From contig CM062218.1 of the NCBI GenBank assembly GCA_031216445.1, positions 14,295,001 through 14,359,000 on the forward strand: 64,000 bases of DNA, in the 5' to 3' direction. The notes beneath the pieces are model-generated. The model searched no databases, was not told the origin of the DNA, and saw nothing but the letters and a program-made list of their open reading frames with translations. Both the position numbers and the translations under genes were made by a program. Origin of the DNA: Lateolabrax maculatus. Lineage: Eukaryota > Chordata > Actinopteri > Acropomatiformes > Lateolabracidae. Below, in pieces: positions 25,994 to 39,500 of the stretch. Positions within the stretch are counted from its first letter, which is position 1; each line of letters starts with the position of its first letter.

Positions 25994-28900
25994 TCAGCTT
26001 TGTGGATACCCGGATTCTGTTGCTGCTTGCAGTAACTTCATACCTAGCATCATGTCAATGTAAGTTTGAATATCTGCTCTTTTTTTTTTTTTTTTTGTTC
26101 TGTGATGGATATTTTTTTTTCTCGGGTCCCACTGCTTCAGGATCCTGCGCTTGGCTTTTGTTTGGGACTTACATCAAGGTCTACCCGAAGACAGCTCAGA
26201 GCTCTGCTGAATAAAACTCAACGGACTGAGCTCATGCAAAGGATTCTTCTTCTTCTCCTTGTTCTTTTTTTTTTTTTTTTTTTTTTTGCCAAGGATACAA
26301 TTATTATTGATTTGATTAGTTTCCGAGCGGGAGAAATTGCACTGCTGAAAACAAAAAAAAAAAAAAAGTTTTCTCGCTTTGCAAGAGACCCATAAAGTGG
26401 TCGGCTTAGTGTCTTTTCAAAACTTGTAATGCATGGGGAGTTATTAAAGTAGGCGAAATGGGAATTTTCTTTTAGACATAGGATGAAAAACTTAGTGGGG
26501 CGTTGTACATATTGTTCCATCCAGACGTCCAGGGACTGAAGCTTTATTATAGGAAACTGCAATGTCTCCCCCTGGTGGCCATGGATGCAAACATCTACTT
26601 GGCACCAAATAGATTTTTTCCTCTTTGAGGATAAGACTTTTTTCTTTCTTTCTTTTTTTTATCGAAACTTAAATAAAAATCAGACAAAATGCTTACCTAT
26701 TACAGTATTTTTGGATTTTGTTAAACTGAATAGCCGAGTCTATAACTTCATTTACGTTTACAGTTCACTGCGAGATTTATCATTATTGAGGTCAAAAATC
26801 GATTTAAAGATTAGATGGCGAGATATGCAGTGAAGTTGAACTTTTTCACTATTGTAGTGCATTAAATTTGGCAGATAAATAGTCTCACCACCTTAAATGT
26901 CCAAGTGCGCCGCCTTGTGGTGTAGATTGGACATGAGGTGTTGGAGTTCATAGGGAGGTCCCAGCTGTGCCAAGCCCAGTCATGACCTGTTGGTCCAGAT
27001 TGATGTCCACCTGCAACCAAGTGTAGATGAGAGATACATCAGCCATGAATGAAGGATACAGTAATCGGATAATCAAAATAGTTGAATTTTTTTTAGCAGA
27101 ATGCAATCCAATGGGGTTCAAATTCACCCTTTTTTTTAAACACAAACTTAGAAAATGCATCTTTTAATTAATAATTATTGCAGCAGATGTCAAATAACAA
27201 TAACAGATGTCATACATTTCCCAATACAAATGCTATGGTGCTTATCTTGTTTGCAGTAGCAGGCAAACTATTCCTGTCCCGAGGGCACAACCTACCTGTT
27301 CAGGCCTGTTAGCAGCCTGATCCTTAATATCTGGAATGCAATTGACCAGTAAAATTCAGTTTGAAGCAGTTAAACCACGCAGAGTTGACCCTCAGCTACA
27401 CTTTGAGACACATGGGCTGAGAGTCAAACTTCAGCAAGCGTACTATTGGTGAATAAAGAATGCAGGAAGGTTTTAACAGGCCTGACAGAATCATTTGTTT
27501 AGCATTTCGAGGTGATAAGTGCAGTTATGTTCTGCCAACTCTCACACAGTGTTTATGCCAGGTTAAGCCCATCAGAACACAACGAAAGCCCAGCTTTCTA
27601 TTTCATACTTAGTTGCAGTTATTGGATTTTAACAAAGTTATCTACATTCAGTCTTGTTTCTACACAGTATAGTCACCCCTCGTCCACTGTATTATAGGCT
27701 TTAATTCTCATGCAAAAGAAAACACAGTCAAAAATAATATAGATGGACAGAAATTAAATTGTTTCTCTTTCAGGTGACTGTTTTGCTCTAAAAATGGTTG
27801 TCATGTTCTAACGGAGTATTCCCTCTTCTCTCCCCACCCTCCTCCTCTCCCTCTTCCTCCTCCTCATCTCTCCAACGCCACAGCCTCGGTTAGTACACAT
27901 GCATGAAATCACAAAAGCGACATTTCTTTAAAGATAGCTTTACCTTGTCATTTTGCCTTTTGTATTCCAAACGCTGTGAAATCTTCCATGAAGGGAGACC
28001 TCTTGCTTGGTCTCGACCATTTCAGCAATCTCAATAATGGCAGAGCATTTACGAATTTCTACCCCTGAACCAAGTTATTTCTTGCAGTTTTCTCCCTTCC
28101 TGTCCATGAATAGGTGAGGGTCCTATTGGCTAAAGTTTGTGTCAATGAAAGCTAAAACCGCAGCTCTGAGGCCCCCATGGGGCCTGGTACAAAGGATCCT
28201 TTCTGAGGACAGCAGAGAGGGGCAGAGGGAGGGTTTGCTCCCAACCGCTGGCTTTCGGTCAGTCTGGAGTCTTCCCCTGCTCCTGATTTTATTTCGGAAG
28301 CAGTTTAAGAAAGCTGATCTCAGATCTCAGTTACAAAAGGTTGAGATCTTCAGCTCATACTAAACTAAAACACTATTTTAAATAATTTAATTCTCATCTA
28401 TCAGTGTAAGACTAAGGCCCCACTAATGGAAAGACAGTTGCCAAACAGACCCTGATGAGTCTGCTCATAATCGAGATTGCCACCTCTCAGCTTGGTGTTT
28501 GCCGCCTCAGCAACAGCAGTAAAATGTTTTAACAGTGCCGTATGCGCTGTGTGGTTCTGGTAACATTTCAGAACTTTATTTGTTCAATGGACTAACATGC
28601 TCTTACTGCTAAGAGTTTGTCAAGTCTGGTTTGGAACACTTGTTTTGGCATCTCTGTGCACCTGTTGATCATTTATATGACATGCACATTGCTCTGCTGT
28701 GTTTTCACTTTGATTCCTGTATCTGCATGGGCATGTTTTATCTATCGTTGCTACAGTATCATATCTTATTTTGCATGCTTAGCAGTTTTTTTTTTACAAT
28801 GGCCACTCATCATCACGCTTATGCAAAAGATATTCGATATAATCCACATGTTAAATGACCTTATAAAACCCTGAAAAGACTGAATAAATAAATCTTAAAT

Positions 28901-30540
28901 TTATTTATCTTCTTTTCTATTTAGGCAAGAGTCAAGGTGAGCACATAACGTTGTTCTTATGTGTCATTTAGCACCAACAGCAGGGAATATCAGACACATA
29001 GGGCGTAGTTTAGATTGGAAAAGAGGACAGAGGGCATGTTTATGATGTCTAGTAGAATCACTGTAATGTGTTTTAACTTACTTGTCCTCTCACTGTAAGG
29101 TCGAAATTTGTTTACATACACATTTTATTGATATTAACATATTCCAGATGGTTTGAATATAATTCATATCTGGTTTTTAAATTTGCTTTTAGTTGCATTT
29201 AATGTAGTTTAGATTAGATGCAGTGGCATGATTTGCTAGAGAAATAGTGTGGAGCTGACATTGCGAAACCAGCTGCTCCGTGTTTCGGTCTGACTGAGTG
29301 ATCTTTCTGCTGCAGGGTCCCAGAGGAGACAAAGGACCTCGAGGTGACAGGGTAAGCTGAAGTGAATCTCTACTGCCTTTGATGAAACAACTGTTACCAA
29401 ATATATAATTTAAGAATTGAATGTGATATATTTATGATGCATCTTTGGCATGGTGTTTATTGACATCATTCGACCCTCTAACCTCAGTAGGCCACACCCC
29501 TTTGTTTACATCACCTATAGGCCTAGTGTTTACAGACCATAATAGTAATAGTAATGTAATGTGAGTAATGTGAATGGATATGATAGGAATTCAATATTAT
29601 TGACCTCCTTTATTTTTTTGCCAATTTAAGTAAAATTAAAGTAGTACTTTTAATCTCATAATTACCCAATTTGTTAAATTCATCTATGTATTAATGTTTC
29701 TGTTTATTTATGAAAATACAACAATTAAAGAATCACAAGAAACCATCCTATCAGCTTCTGTTCATTCAGTAACAGTGTTTACTCACTATATCATCTGTGC
29801 TTTACAGGGTCCTCAAGGCCCAAATGGAAGAGATGGCAAACCCGGACTCCCTGGCCCCGCTGGCCCCCCTGGTCCCCCTGGACTCGGAGGAGTAAGTCCA
29901 TTGTTTATACTCGCAAAATAAGCTGCTTGGTTTTGCGGTGTTTATCTCAAAAGTTGTCCAAAACTTTGATAATCAAACGTTGATCAGGATGCAAACTATG
30001 CAGAAAAAGCATGAAAATATGTCTGTTTGATGTATGAATTTGATCCAAGTTCAGCTCATTAAGGGGTCACAGGCCGTGATTCGTGATTCCTAATTACTGC
30101 TGCTTCTGTGTCACACTAACAAATCCTTTAAAAGACATTTCTGATTTATTTGATAATCAACACCTTTTATTGTTTTGTTTTGTGTGAGCTAATCGAGCCA
30201 TATATCTACCAACTATTTTGAAATGGCAATGAAGTATTGAATCTTACTAATGATGCCATTACCTGTGACCTTTGACCTTTTGCCATTTACCTATGGACAC
30301 CACGGCCAACAGATTACAGATAATAGGTTACTATTACTGTTAAGTTTTAAAAGCATAAAGTAATGTAGAGATGGATGGAGGATGTAGGATTCACTTGTAT
30401 TTTATGGTAAATTTGTTTATATTGCTCTGCTTGTCCAATAGTCCTGATATATTATGTGATGGTATGTATTTTTTTCTGTTTAATAGAACTTTGCTGCTCA
30501 GTATGATGGTGCAAAAGCTCCCGATCCCATTGCACCTCCG
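25990..30540 (+). other. col1a2: col1a2 exons 1-6: signal peptide, N-propeptide, N-telopeptide
   Basis: Exons: 25990-26059, 27884-27888, 28925-28936, 29316-29351, 29808-29891, 30487-30540. Exon 1 encodes MLSFVDTRILLLLAVTSYLA and is almost identical to human at both DNA and protein level. Exon 2 is only 5 nt (CCTCG) and completes Ser-Ser; it follows a very long pyrimidine tract. Exon 3 is 12 nt (Ala-Arg-Val-Lys). Exons 4 and 5 encode the minor helix, with two Arg-Gly-Asp triplets. Exon 6 encodes NFAA-QYDG, the N-proteinase site, and a telopeptide lysine (K79). It ends in DPIAPP, so the first Gly-X-Y triplet that human has at this point is absent. Intron 1 is about 1.8 kb and contains T18, T23 and A15 runs. 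Confidence 0.85.
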
Positions 30541-33500
30541 GTAAGGGCCCCTATCTTTCTGCAACACACACACACACACAACCATACACATCATTACACA
30601 CGTTTCCAGATGGCCACACTGGCCTATGGCAATCACAGCACAATTAATATACCTTTATTTTAATAGATCGTGTTGATTAATGAAATTAATAATTAACTTA
30701 TTTCTCCTTTTCAGGGTCCTCCAGGTCCTAGAGGACCTTCAGGACTTCCTGGACCCCCTGTAAGTTCACACACACACACACACACAAACACAATGCAAAT
30801 TTTAACTATGGTCCTGTAAAATACAATCTGCTGTTGTTTTGTTGCCTGTATAAAGACTAATCGCTGTGGCTCTTGTCATTCACCAGGGACCTCAGGGACA
30901 CACCGGACACCCTGGTGAGCCTGGAGAGCCCGGACAGACTGTAAGATTATCCTCCAATATATTCACAATTCTTCAAATTATCATGTGACTAGAACTGCTT
31001 TGGGATCACATCCTTGTCAGCTTCACTCATGTTATGTTATCATCTAAAAAGCATTTTCATCTTTGAGATCTAAAAAATTATTTTTCTTTACCCAAGGGCG
31101 CTGTTGGTGCCCGTGGCCCCCCTGGACCAGCTGGCAAATCTGGAGAGGACGTACGTATACATTTGTGTTTCTACAAGACCTTTTCAAGGGCTACTTTTGC
31201 TTGAATTTGAGTTGTTGGTATAGAGTCTTCTGCAGCTAAAATGTCAAATGGTAACCTGTATTTTGCTGACTCACAGGGAAACAATGGCAGACCTGGCAAG
31301 CCCGGAGACAGAGGTGCCCCCGGCCCACAGGTAGGAGACTTTCTCCAAAATAAGGAGAATGAAACACAACAGATGCAAACAGGCATATGAACTATTAATA
31401 TGGAGTATGTCTTAGTAATGTTTTCTGTTTTGAATTGCAGGGTGCTCGTGGATTCCCTGGAACCCCTGGACTTCCAGGAATGAAGGGACACAGAGTGAGT
31501 GCTGATCTTTTCCTCTGCTTTACCTGAACTGACTTGCCTGAATCCCACTGGCTTGAAGCAAGCAGCCGATACTGCTCCACAACAGGAAAAAAAAAATGGC
31601 GGAAAGCTACACCTGTGCTGTTTAAAAACGTAGGCTAAAATGTTTTGGAGCACCGTGCCCCAAAGGAGTGAACTTAACTTCCTTTTTCCTGTCTCCCGAA
31701 AAGCAAAGTAGAAAAGAGAAAGAGCCTAATATCTGCTATGTAAGATTTTCAGTCCCTGTTTTGCATGAGAACTTCTCATATGAAATCTCATCTGTGAAGT
31801 CACTTTAGGGCTATTAGGTATCGGGAAGTGTGTTCTATATAAAGCAGAGTCAGATCCTAAACCACAGACAAGCTTCCTTAATGTCTCACGTGAGACTTTG
31901 GATGTCTTGTTGTCAATATGTATTCCTAAAAAAGGTCAAACAAGCATTTATTTATCCACATACTGATTTCTTTGATAATCTGATTTATCTAACGAGGATC
32001 CCTATCACTGTCCATAATTTCTTCTTTTTTCTGCTTGTTTCTGGAGTAGCGCATTTTTGCACCAATAGTAGGTCATTATAAGCATCTTCCATCATCACTT
32101 CCTCTTTGTGTTTCAGGGTTACACTGGTTTGGATGGACGCAAGGGAGAGCCTGGTGCCGCTGGTGCCAAGGTAAGAAGGGCACCTTCCTCATGACTGGCA
32201 GCAACAGATGTTCCTACAGAGTCCTTTATTTCATTTTGGACCATCAGTCCTGTATTAAAATTGATGTCTGCCTACTGATAAGACATCCTGGTATACAGTT
32301 GATTTTAGTCCTCAGTTTGCTCTTTATGGGCTACCATTTCTGTAGTGTAAGTGGAAATTGCAATAAGAAAACACACACATACAAACCAAAGTTCAGTTTA
32401 ACACTACCTTTTCCAGGTTTTCACTTTATTTGTCCCATTCAAATTTCTTTATTTGACCTGTTTACCTGTTACCTTGAGTGACTTTACTCCAGTTACCTCA
32501 TAAACCTTTTCCTGTCTCTCCTGTAGGGTGAGTCTGGTGCCCATGGAGCTGCTGGAAGTCCTGGACTTGCTGTAAGTTTTCAAGATTCACAATTTCTTCA
32601 CAAAACCTTAGTTTACCCTTTTACCTTTTTCCATCATTTACCAGGAATCCTCACAGCCTTATTAGATGCTGTGTTTCTCGTTTTCCTCATTTTATTAATT
32701 TGCCATAATTGATCATTTGCCTTTACATGATCGCAGTGAAGACAGTTTTCTCATCACTTCTGTTTTTGTGCATCCTCCCTTTAGGGAGCTCGTGGCATGC
32801 CTGGTGAGAGAGGTCGTGCTGGCCCTGCTGGTCCTGCTGGTGCTCGCGGTGCTGATGGCAATGCTGGGCCCGCTGGCCCTGCTGTGAGTATTGGCCCTTT
32901 GCCTTTTGTAAAATGAATCCCTTTTGTGAATATTGAACTCAAGATGTGGGTATCATCGAAGATACCTATCCAGAATGTGCTTTGTGATTGGTGTCCTACT
33001 GTGTAAATAATCATAATCATCATAAACAACATTTTTTACCTTAATGTGAACTTTGACCTATATTACATATATCTGATGTCATGTCTTCTGTACTTCTTCC
33101 CAGGGTCCCCTTGGTGCTGCTGGTCCCCCAGGTTTCCCCGGTGGCCCCGGCCCCAAGGTAAGGGTCATCATACTTCCTGTGGCATTTCCTGTCCTTTGGC
33201 GACATATCATCCCAGAGAGGTTCATGTTTAGGATCACAAGAGGAGACAGTTCTCATTAACATAAAGTACAAGCGTCTGTCGGAGAAATGAACTCTATCTG
33301 AGAAGCTTCTTGTGCAGTATCCCCAGGGGAAACGTTCATACATGTAACAGCCTCAGCAACTCTAGACTATTTATTTTCATACTGAAAAGACCTTACATTT
33401 CAAACCCTCACATTTAAACCTCATTTTTACCTGATCACTTGAATGCATACCAACGCATCCTTAGGAAATACCAGTATATTGTTTAACTTGCACATGCTGC

Positions 33501-36500
33501 TTTCATCATGCTATTATCAGCCTGCAGTTATTAATGAAATTATTTTAAATTTCGTTATTTGACTATGGATGTATTTTTGTCTTTGACAGGGAGAGATTGG
33601 ACCTGCTGGAGCTAATGGCCCATCTGGACCACAGGGAGCTAGAGGAGAGCCCGGTACCAATGGCGCCGTTGGCCCAGTTGGTCCCGCTGTAAGTATACAT
33701 GTTTTCACTCAGGCTACCATATCACCTTTCTGCCACTTGTGATCTGTTTTGGAAAAATTATAAAAATAATAAGCAAAAACATGTATTTTATGTAGTTTAA
33801 GTCCTTGATGTAGTTTTGATTGTTGTGCTGTTCCAACCTAGATAAATAAATACCAAAAGCTTAAATGAACTAAATTATGATTAAATGATTTAATGTCTTT
33901 GAAAGCACTGACATTGCTAACGATTCATATGTCCCTGAACTGATTGCTTAAGTTGCTTAAATCCTGTAAATAATTCTTTACAGAGCAGTTATATTGTCAT
34001 TTAGTCAGGTTGTGTTATTCCATATTACAGTGCGTTGGGTTCCCTAATTTCTTGTTCTTTCCCTCTAGGGTAACCCTGGTGCTAATGGCCTGAATGGAGC
34101 CAAGGGACCTGCTGTAAGTATTCAAGTTGTTCCATGTGAACAAACATAAGTTAAAAATCCTTTAGGGTCACACAGAGGTTACAACAATTCGACCTATGCC
34201 ATGCTGCACACACAACACATAAATAATGAGGTTGTTTCAATCACAGAACATGATATAACTTTACTGATAGCAGGATGTAGTTTTTATGTTTTCTATTACA
34301 ATTTATCTATATATATAGATATATACATATATTATGTTTTATTAAAAACACCCAAACATGGGGAAGAGATCAAATAAAGGCAATGTTTCAAGTCAAGTTG
34401 AGTGATGCTCACCTGTCTGTCATGGCTGGTATTTAGGGCACACCTGGCGTTGCTGGAGCTCCTGGCTTCCCCGGACCAAGAGGAGGACCTGGACCCCAGG
34501 GCCCTCAGGGTTCTGCTGGACAAAGAGGCCTTTCTGTAAGTACACAATCAACACATGTACACAAACATCCACAAAAAAAATGTACATACAATTTCAGAAG
34601 ATTGCCGATGTACTCCCAGTGCTTACACCCTCATGCAGTCACACTCAGAAATAATTGTATTCAGATGATTGTTCTTTTAATTAATTGCATCTGTTTATCT
34701 GTATCTGTTTTAGGGAGATCCTGGTACTCAGGGTATTAAGGGAGACGCTGGTCCCAAAGGAGAGCCTGTAAGTTCATAATCTGATCCTGCTCATTAATTT
34801 TAAATTTCTTCAAACTTCATCTGAAGACCTGCCCATACACTGTTTATGACTATCGTCTTTCAACTTATCTGTTGCCTTCTTCAGGGTAACTCTGGACCAC
34901 AGGGAGCCCCAGGACCTCAGGGTGAGGAGGGAAAGAGAGGATCCACTGGTGAGATTGGAGCTACTGGACCTGCTGGCGCTCGTGGAGCTAGAGTGAGTAC
35001 CAGACCACCGTCTTTGATGGGGTTGCGTTGTACCGCAAACAGATTCACATCCAGAGGCAATGTTTCTTGGATCAACTGCTAATACCTGTGTGTCTCCTTT
35101 AGGGTGCTCCTGGCGGCCGTGGAATGCCTGGTTCTGAGGGAAGAACTGGCCCAATTGTAAGTAGACAATGAGCAAATCTCATTCCACCGACATGCAATTT
35201 AATAGTGAAAATCTATATTTAATTACAATGATGAAAAGCCAAAAACAAAGTTCGCTTTTACTTCTTAATATAGTCAACATTCAGTCGATGATGCTGAACC
35301 TTCCTCCTCATTTCTCTTCGACTTCTCTGTCTCCTTCTCGTAGGGTATGCCTGGTGCCCGTGGTGCTACTGGTGCAGGGGGTCCTCGTGGACCCCCTGGA
35401 GATGCTGGCCGTGCTGGTGAGCCTGGCCAAGCTGGTCTCAGGGTGAGTCTTTTGCTAAATTTTTTTGAGTAGTGGCAGAGCTGATATCTGTGAGTCTAGT
35501 AAATCACAGAGACACCTTAAACCCAATATTTTGATGAAAGGTAGTTGGCCCAAGGGGTCAGCTGCAACAGTAAATATCAAGGACAATACATACATCTAAA
35601 TGACTGACTGAAATTTATTTTTACAGGGTCTCCCAGGAAGCCCCGGAAGCTCTGGACCCCCAGGAAAGGAGGGACCTGCTGTGAGTAAATCAAAATTTTA
35701 CATTGAAGCAAAATGTACTATTACTAAACAGTCCATACTGTTTATGATCATATCTGCTCAAATAAATGCAATTAACATGACTTCCTGCTGTGTTTCCTGT
35801 TTCCTCCTCCAGGGTGCTGCTGGACAAGATGGCCGCTCTGGACCTCCCGGCCCAACTGGACCTAGAGGCCAGCCCGGAAACATTGGCTTCCCTGGACCCA
35901 AGGGACCTTCTGTACGTAAAAATAAGACTGGCAAAATGAGCTTTTGAAACTATAACCTTTTTTGTTTTTCAAGTTTATCATAACCTGTGCTTAACCTACC
36001 CTTGACATCCTTCAGGGTGAAGCTGGTAAGCCTGGAGACAAGGGAGCCACTGGCCCCACTGGACTGAGAGTAAGTCAAAAAATAGCCTTCAAGTGTTTAC
36101 TACATGTTCCGCTGTAACTCAGTTATAAAACATTTTAACCATGTGTTTTGTCAGTTGTTATAACACGTCATCTTTGTGTTTAGGGAGCCCCTGGTGCTGA
36201 TGGCAACAACGGAGCCACTGGTGCTACTGGACCTGCTGTAAGTATCCTTATGTACAGGATATCGCCCTCAGTTAATGGTAGTTTCCCCTTTTCCCAACAA
36301 ACATATACAACATTTATGATATGATTTTGTTACCATAACCACTAGTGTTCCATTTTTAACACTGGTCTTCTCTCTTCTCCCTACAGGGTGGTGCTGGAGA
36401 GAAGGGAGAGCAAGGACCATCTGGAGCTCCTGGCTTCCAGGTTTGGATCCATCATCTGACTATGTATAAAACAGCAATTGAGAGTAAATTTTGCTTATAT

Positions 36501-39500
36501 GTAGAAAAACAGACAATTGCCCTTCAGGCAAATGTTGTGATTTCTTTTTGCCATTTAGAGCAAATTCAGTCTAATTGCAATTCAACTTTTTAGATTGCAG
36601 TGCTTAGACCATTGGTTCTGATGTTGCTGCTTGATATTTTCAGGGTCTGCCTGGCCCCGCTGGAGGTGCAGGAGAGGCTGGCAAGCCCGGAGACAGAGTA
36701 AGTAACACACACTGAGGTTCTCCCATTTTGTACAGTTAAACTCCAGAAATTGTAGAATAAGCAGTACATTTCTAACTCACCAATCGTGTCTCTACAGGGT
36801 ATCCCAGGAGACCATGGAGTTGCTGGACCTGCTGGTGTAAAGGTAAGTTCACCTGTCCGAGCCTTTGTTTTCCAGAGCACATGCAGTTCCCACCACTACA
36901 GAGCATTTCTTAGATTCCACTTAATGTTCAAGATGAATGAAGACATTCTGGGTCTATTTGCATCAAATTAATCAAGACCCAATCTTTTGTAGTAGCTGTA
37001 CTGATCTCTTTATTGTAGTAAACCATTAAAGTAGTTAGAATAGAACAAGTTCTTCGAAATGTGAAAATGAACTAGCTTAGAGTACCCGAAGACATTACAT
37101 TGTATCCCTCTGTGTGTTCCTCCAGGGAGAGCGTGGTAACCCTGGTGCTGCTGGTGCTAGTGGATCTCAGGGATCAATGGGTCCCCGTGGACCCGCTGGA
37201 GCCCCTGGAGCTGATGGTGGCAAGGTAGGATGATGCCGTGGAAAGAAAAATAATCCTGTACAATCAGAATATGTCAGCGCCAATCTTATAGATGAGTGTG
37301 TGTGTTTTATGTAAAACCTAACCATAGTTTGTCATGACTGTTTCCAGGGAGAGCCTGGCATTGCCGGTGCTGCCGGTGGCCCTGGACACCAGGGACCTGG
37401 TGGCATGCCTGGTGAGCGTGGAGCCGCTGGTGGCCCTGGAGCTAAGGGAGAGAAGGTAAGTTCCAAAAATCTTCCCCCTGAAAGTAAAACGTGAATTTTA
37501 ACCCTCAAAATAACTCAAGTTTGTTAATGTTTTTTTTCTCGGCCATCCCCTGTTCTCCTCTTTCTTCAATAGGGCGAGAGTGGACACAGAGGACCTGATG
37601 GCAATGCTGGCAGAGATGGTGCCCGTGTAAGTTGAACCCTCTAATTCTGCTTGAGGCACTTCATATGAAAATAGTAGCCATTCACTGCATTAGTTTGAGT
37701 GTAGCAACCACAGCCTCGGTCTTAGTGTACCCTCCTCTTTCTTTCTAGGGTATTCCCGGACCCGCTGGACCTCCTGGACCCACTGGAGCCAATGGTGATA
37801 AGGTAAGTAGATGATGTGTGGATATTATTGTACCACAAAAACAAATAACGACATAAACCATTAGAATGAAGGTGTTTGGGATGTACACTGTAGCACAGAT
37901 TCATTTATGTTATGGAACTTTGTTACAACCTAAAAATGGCTGCCTCCAACATTGTTCAAGATACCAGTGACCTACAATAAAAAAAACATCAAGACGTGTT
38001 GTTGAGAACAAGTCACTGTTAGACATTCTCTCGTGACTAACCAACCCTGTTCCATATCCTTGAACATGTTACTTTACTGTAAGAGAAAATTACAATTACT
38101 CCCACTGTAGCATTGTGTCTGAGGCTAGAACCTCAACACTGCCACCTGATGGCTATTTTATAATATTAGAGCAATGGCTCAACTACAGCTTAATTTAGGA
38201 TAGCATTGGTAATTACATAACAAATGGAATTTTTTTTCATGCTATTGTGCTTTTCAGTGCATGTTGGCCTATTTGGACAACTGATAGAGGCAGAAATACA
38301 ACCAAAACAATGACAAATGATATGATTTGCATTACGTGGCATAATAAGGAAAAACCAAATGATTACTTTTTGTAGCATTCACATCAGTTGATCAAGTTTT
38401 CAAATTTATGAGCTGCTGATCTAAATTAATTTGAATAACCAGACAGCAAATTCGTTTCTGCAGATTCTACTGCTATTAGTTCTATAAAAGTAAACTTAAA
38501 ACAATGTTGATGCTGACAAAACATTTCTCATGTGTGGATGTATGTATTGATGGATTGACAATGCTAAGCTAATAAAATGCTGACTGTTCTCCCCTCCAGG
38601 GTGAGAGTGGTTCTTTCGGACCTGCTGGCCCCGCTGGACCTCGTGGACCCGGTGTAAGTAGCTGCGGCTGACTTCCTTCATTATAACAGATAACACCTGC
38701 TTTACCATATTCACCCTAAATGACCTTTTGACATAAATGTCAGATGACACCCTTAGGACAACATACAGCTTTTATGTACAACACAGTTTTTCTGACCAAC
38801 TGCTTGTTGTCCACAGGGAGAGCGTGGAGAGGTTGGACCTGCTGGATCTGCTGGATTCGGTGGACCCCCTGTAAGCCAGCAGCCAATCACCTTGCAATAC
38901 AATATGAGCAAATCTTGTTCAAACAGCAGGATATTAGTTTGACACAAATACATTTGCACACACACAATTTCCCAGATATTGACCCAACCCCATTACTTCT
39001 CCTTCCCTACAGGGTGCTGACGGTCAGCCTGGAGCAAGAGGAGAGCGTGGACCTTCTGGAGCAAAGGGAGAAGTTGGCCCCTCAGGCCCCTCTGGACCCG
39101 CTGGACAGTCTGGACCTGCTGTCAGTACCATTTACATCAGACACACACTTGCATGGCTACTTGGCAAAATCTAATATGACTGGGATAAGTCTGATATACC
39201 AGACTTGGTGTGTGATTTAGGAAGCAGCAGAAAAATAATCAGATATCAGACAGATTTCAGACAGTACAAGCTTTTGCATTCATCATATTAAACCCCTCTG
39301 GGATCAAATTTAGGATTGTAGTTTATAAACTCAGTAATGCTAATATGGAATGGTGTCTGATTTCTTCATCTGTTTATCTAGGGTCCTTCTGGTGCTGCTG
39401 GACCTACTGGTGCTCGTGGAGACAACGGTCCTCCTGTGAGTATTGAAAGAAAAAATAATAATTCCTCCAGATTACACTTTTTGCATCCATTAAGTATGTA

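Noticed and set aside
26066..26395. Open frame of about 110 codons just after col1a2 exon 1
   Set aside because: It consists largely of Phe and Lys runs translated from T and A homopolymers in intron 1.
31171..31653. 160-codon minus-strand open frame
   Set aside because: It lies opposite collagen exons 10 and 11; its Gly/Pro-rich text is the complement of Gly-X-Y coding, a known shadow effect.
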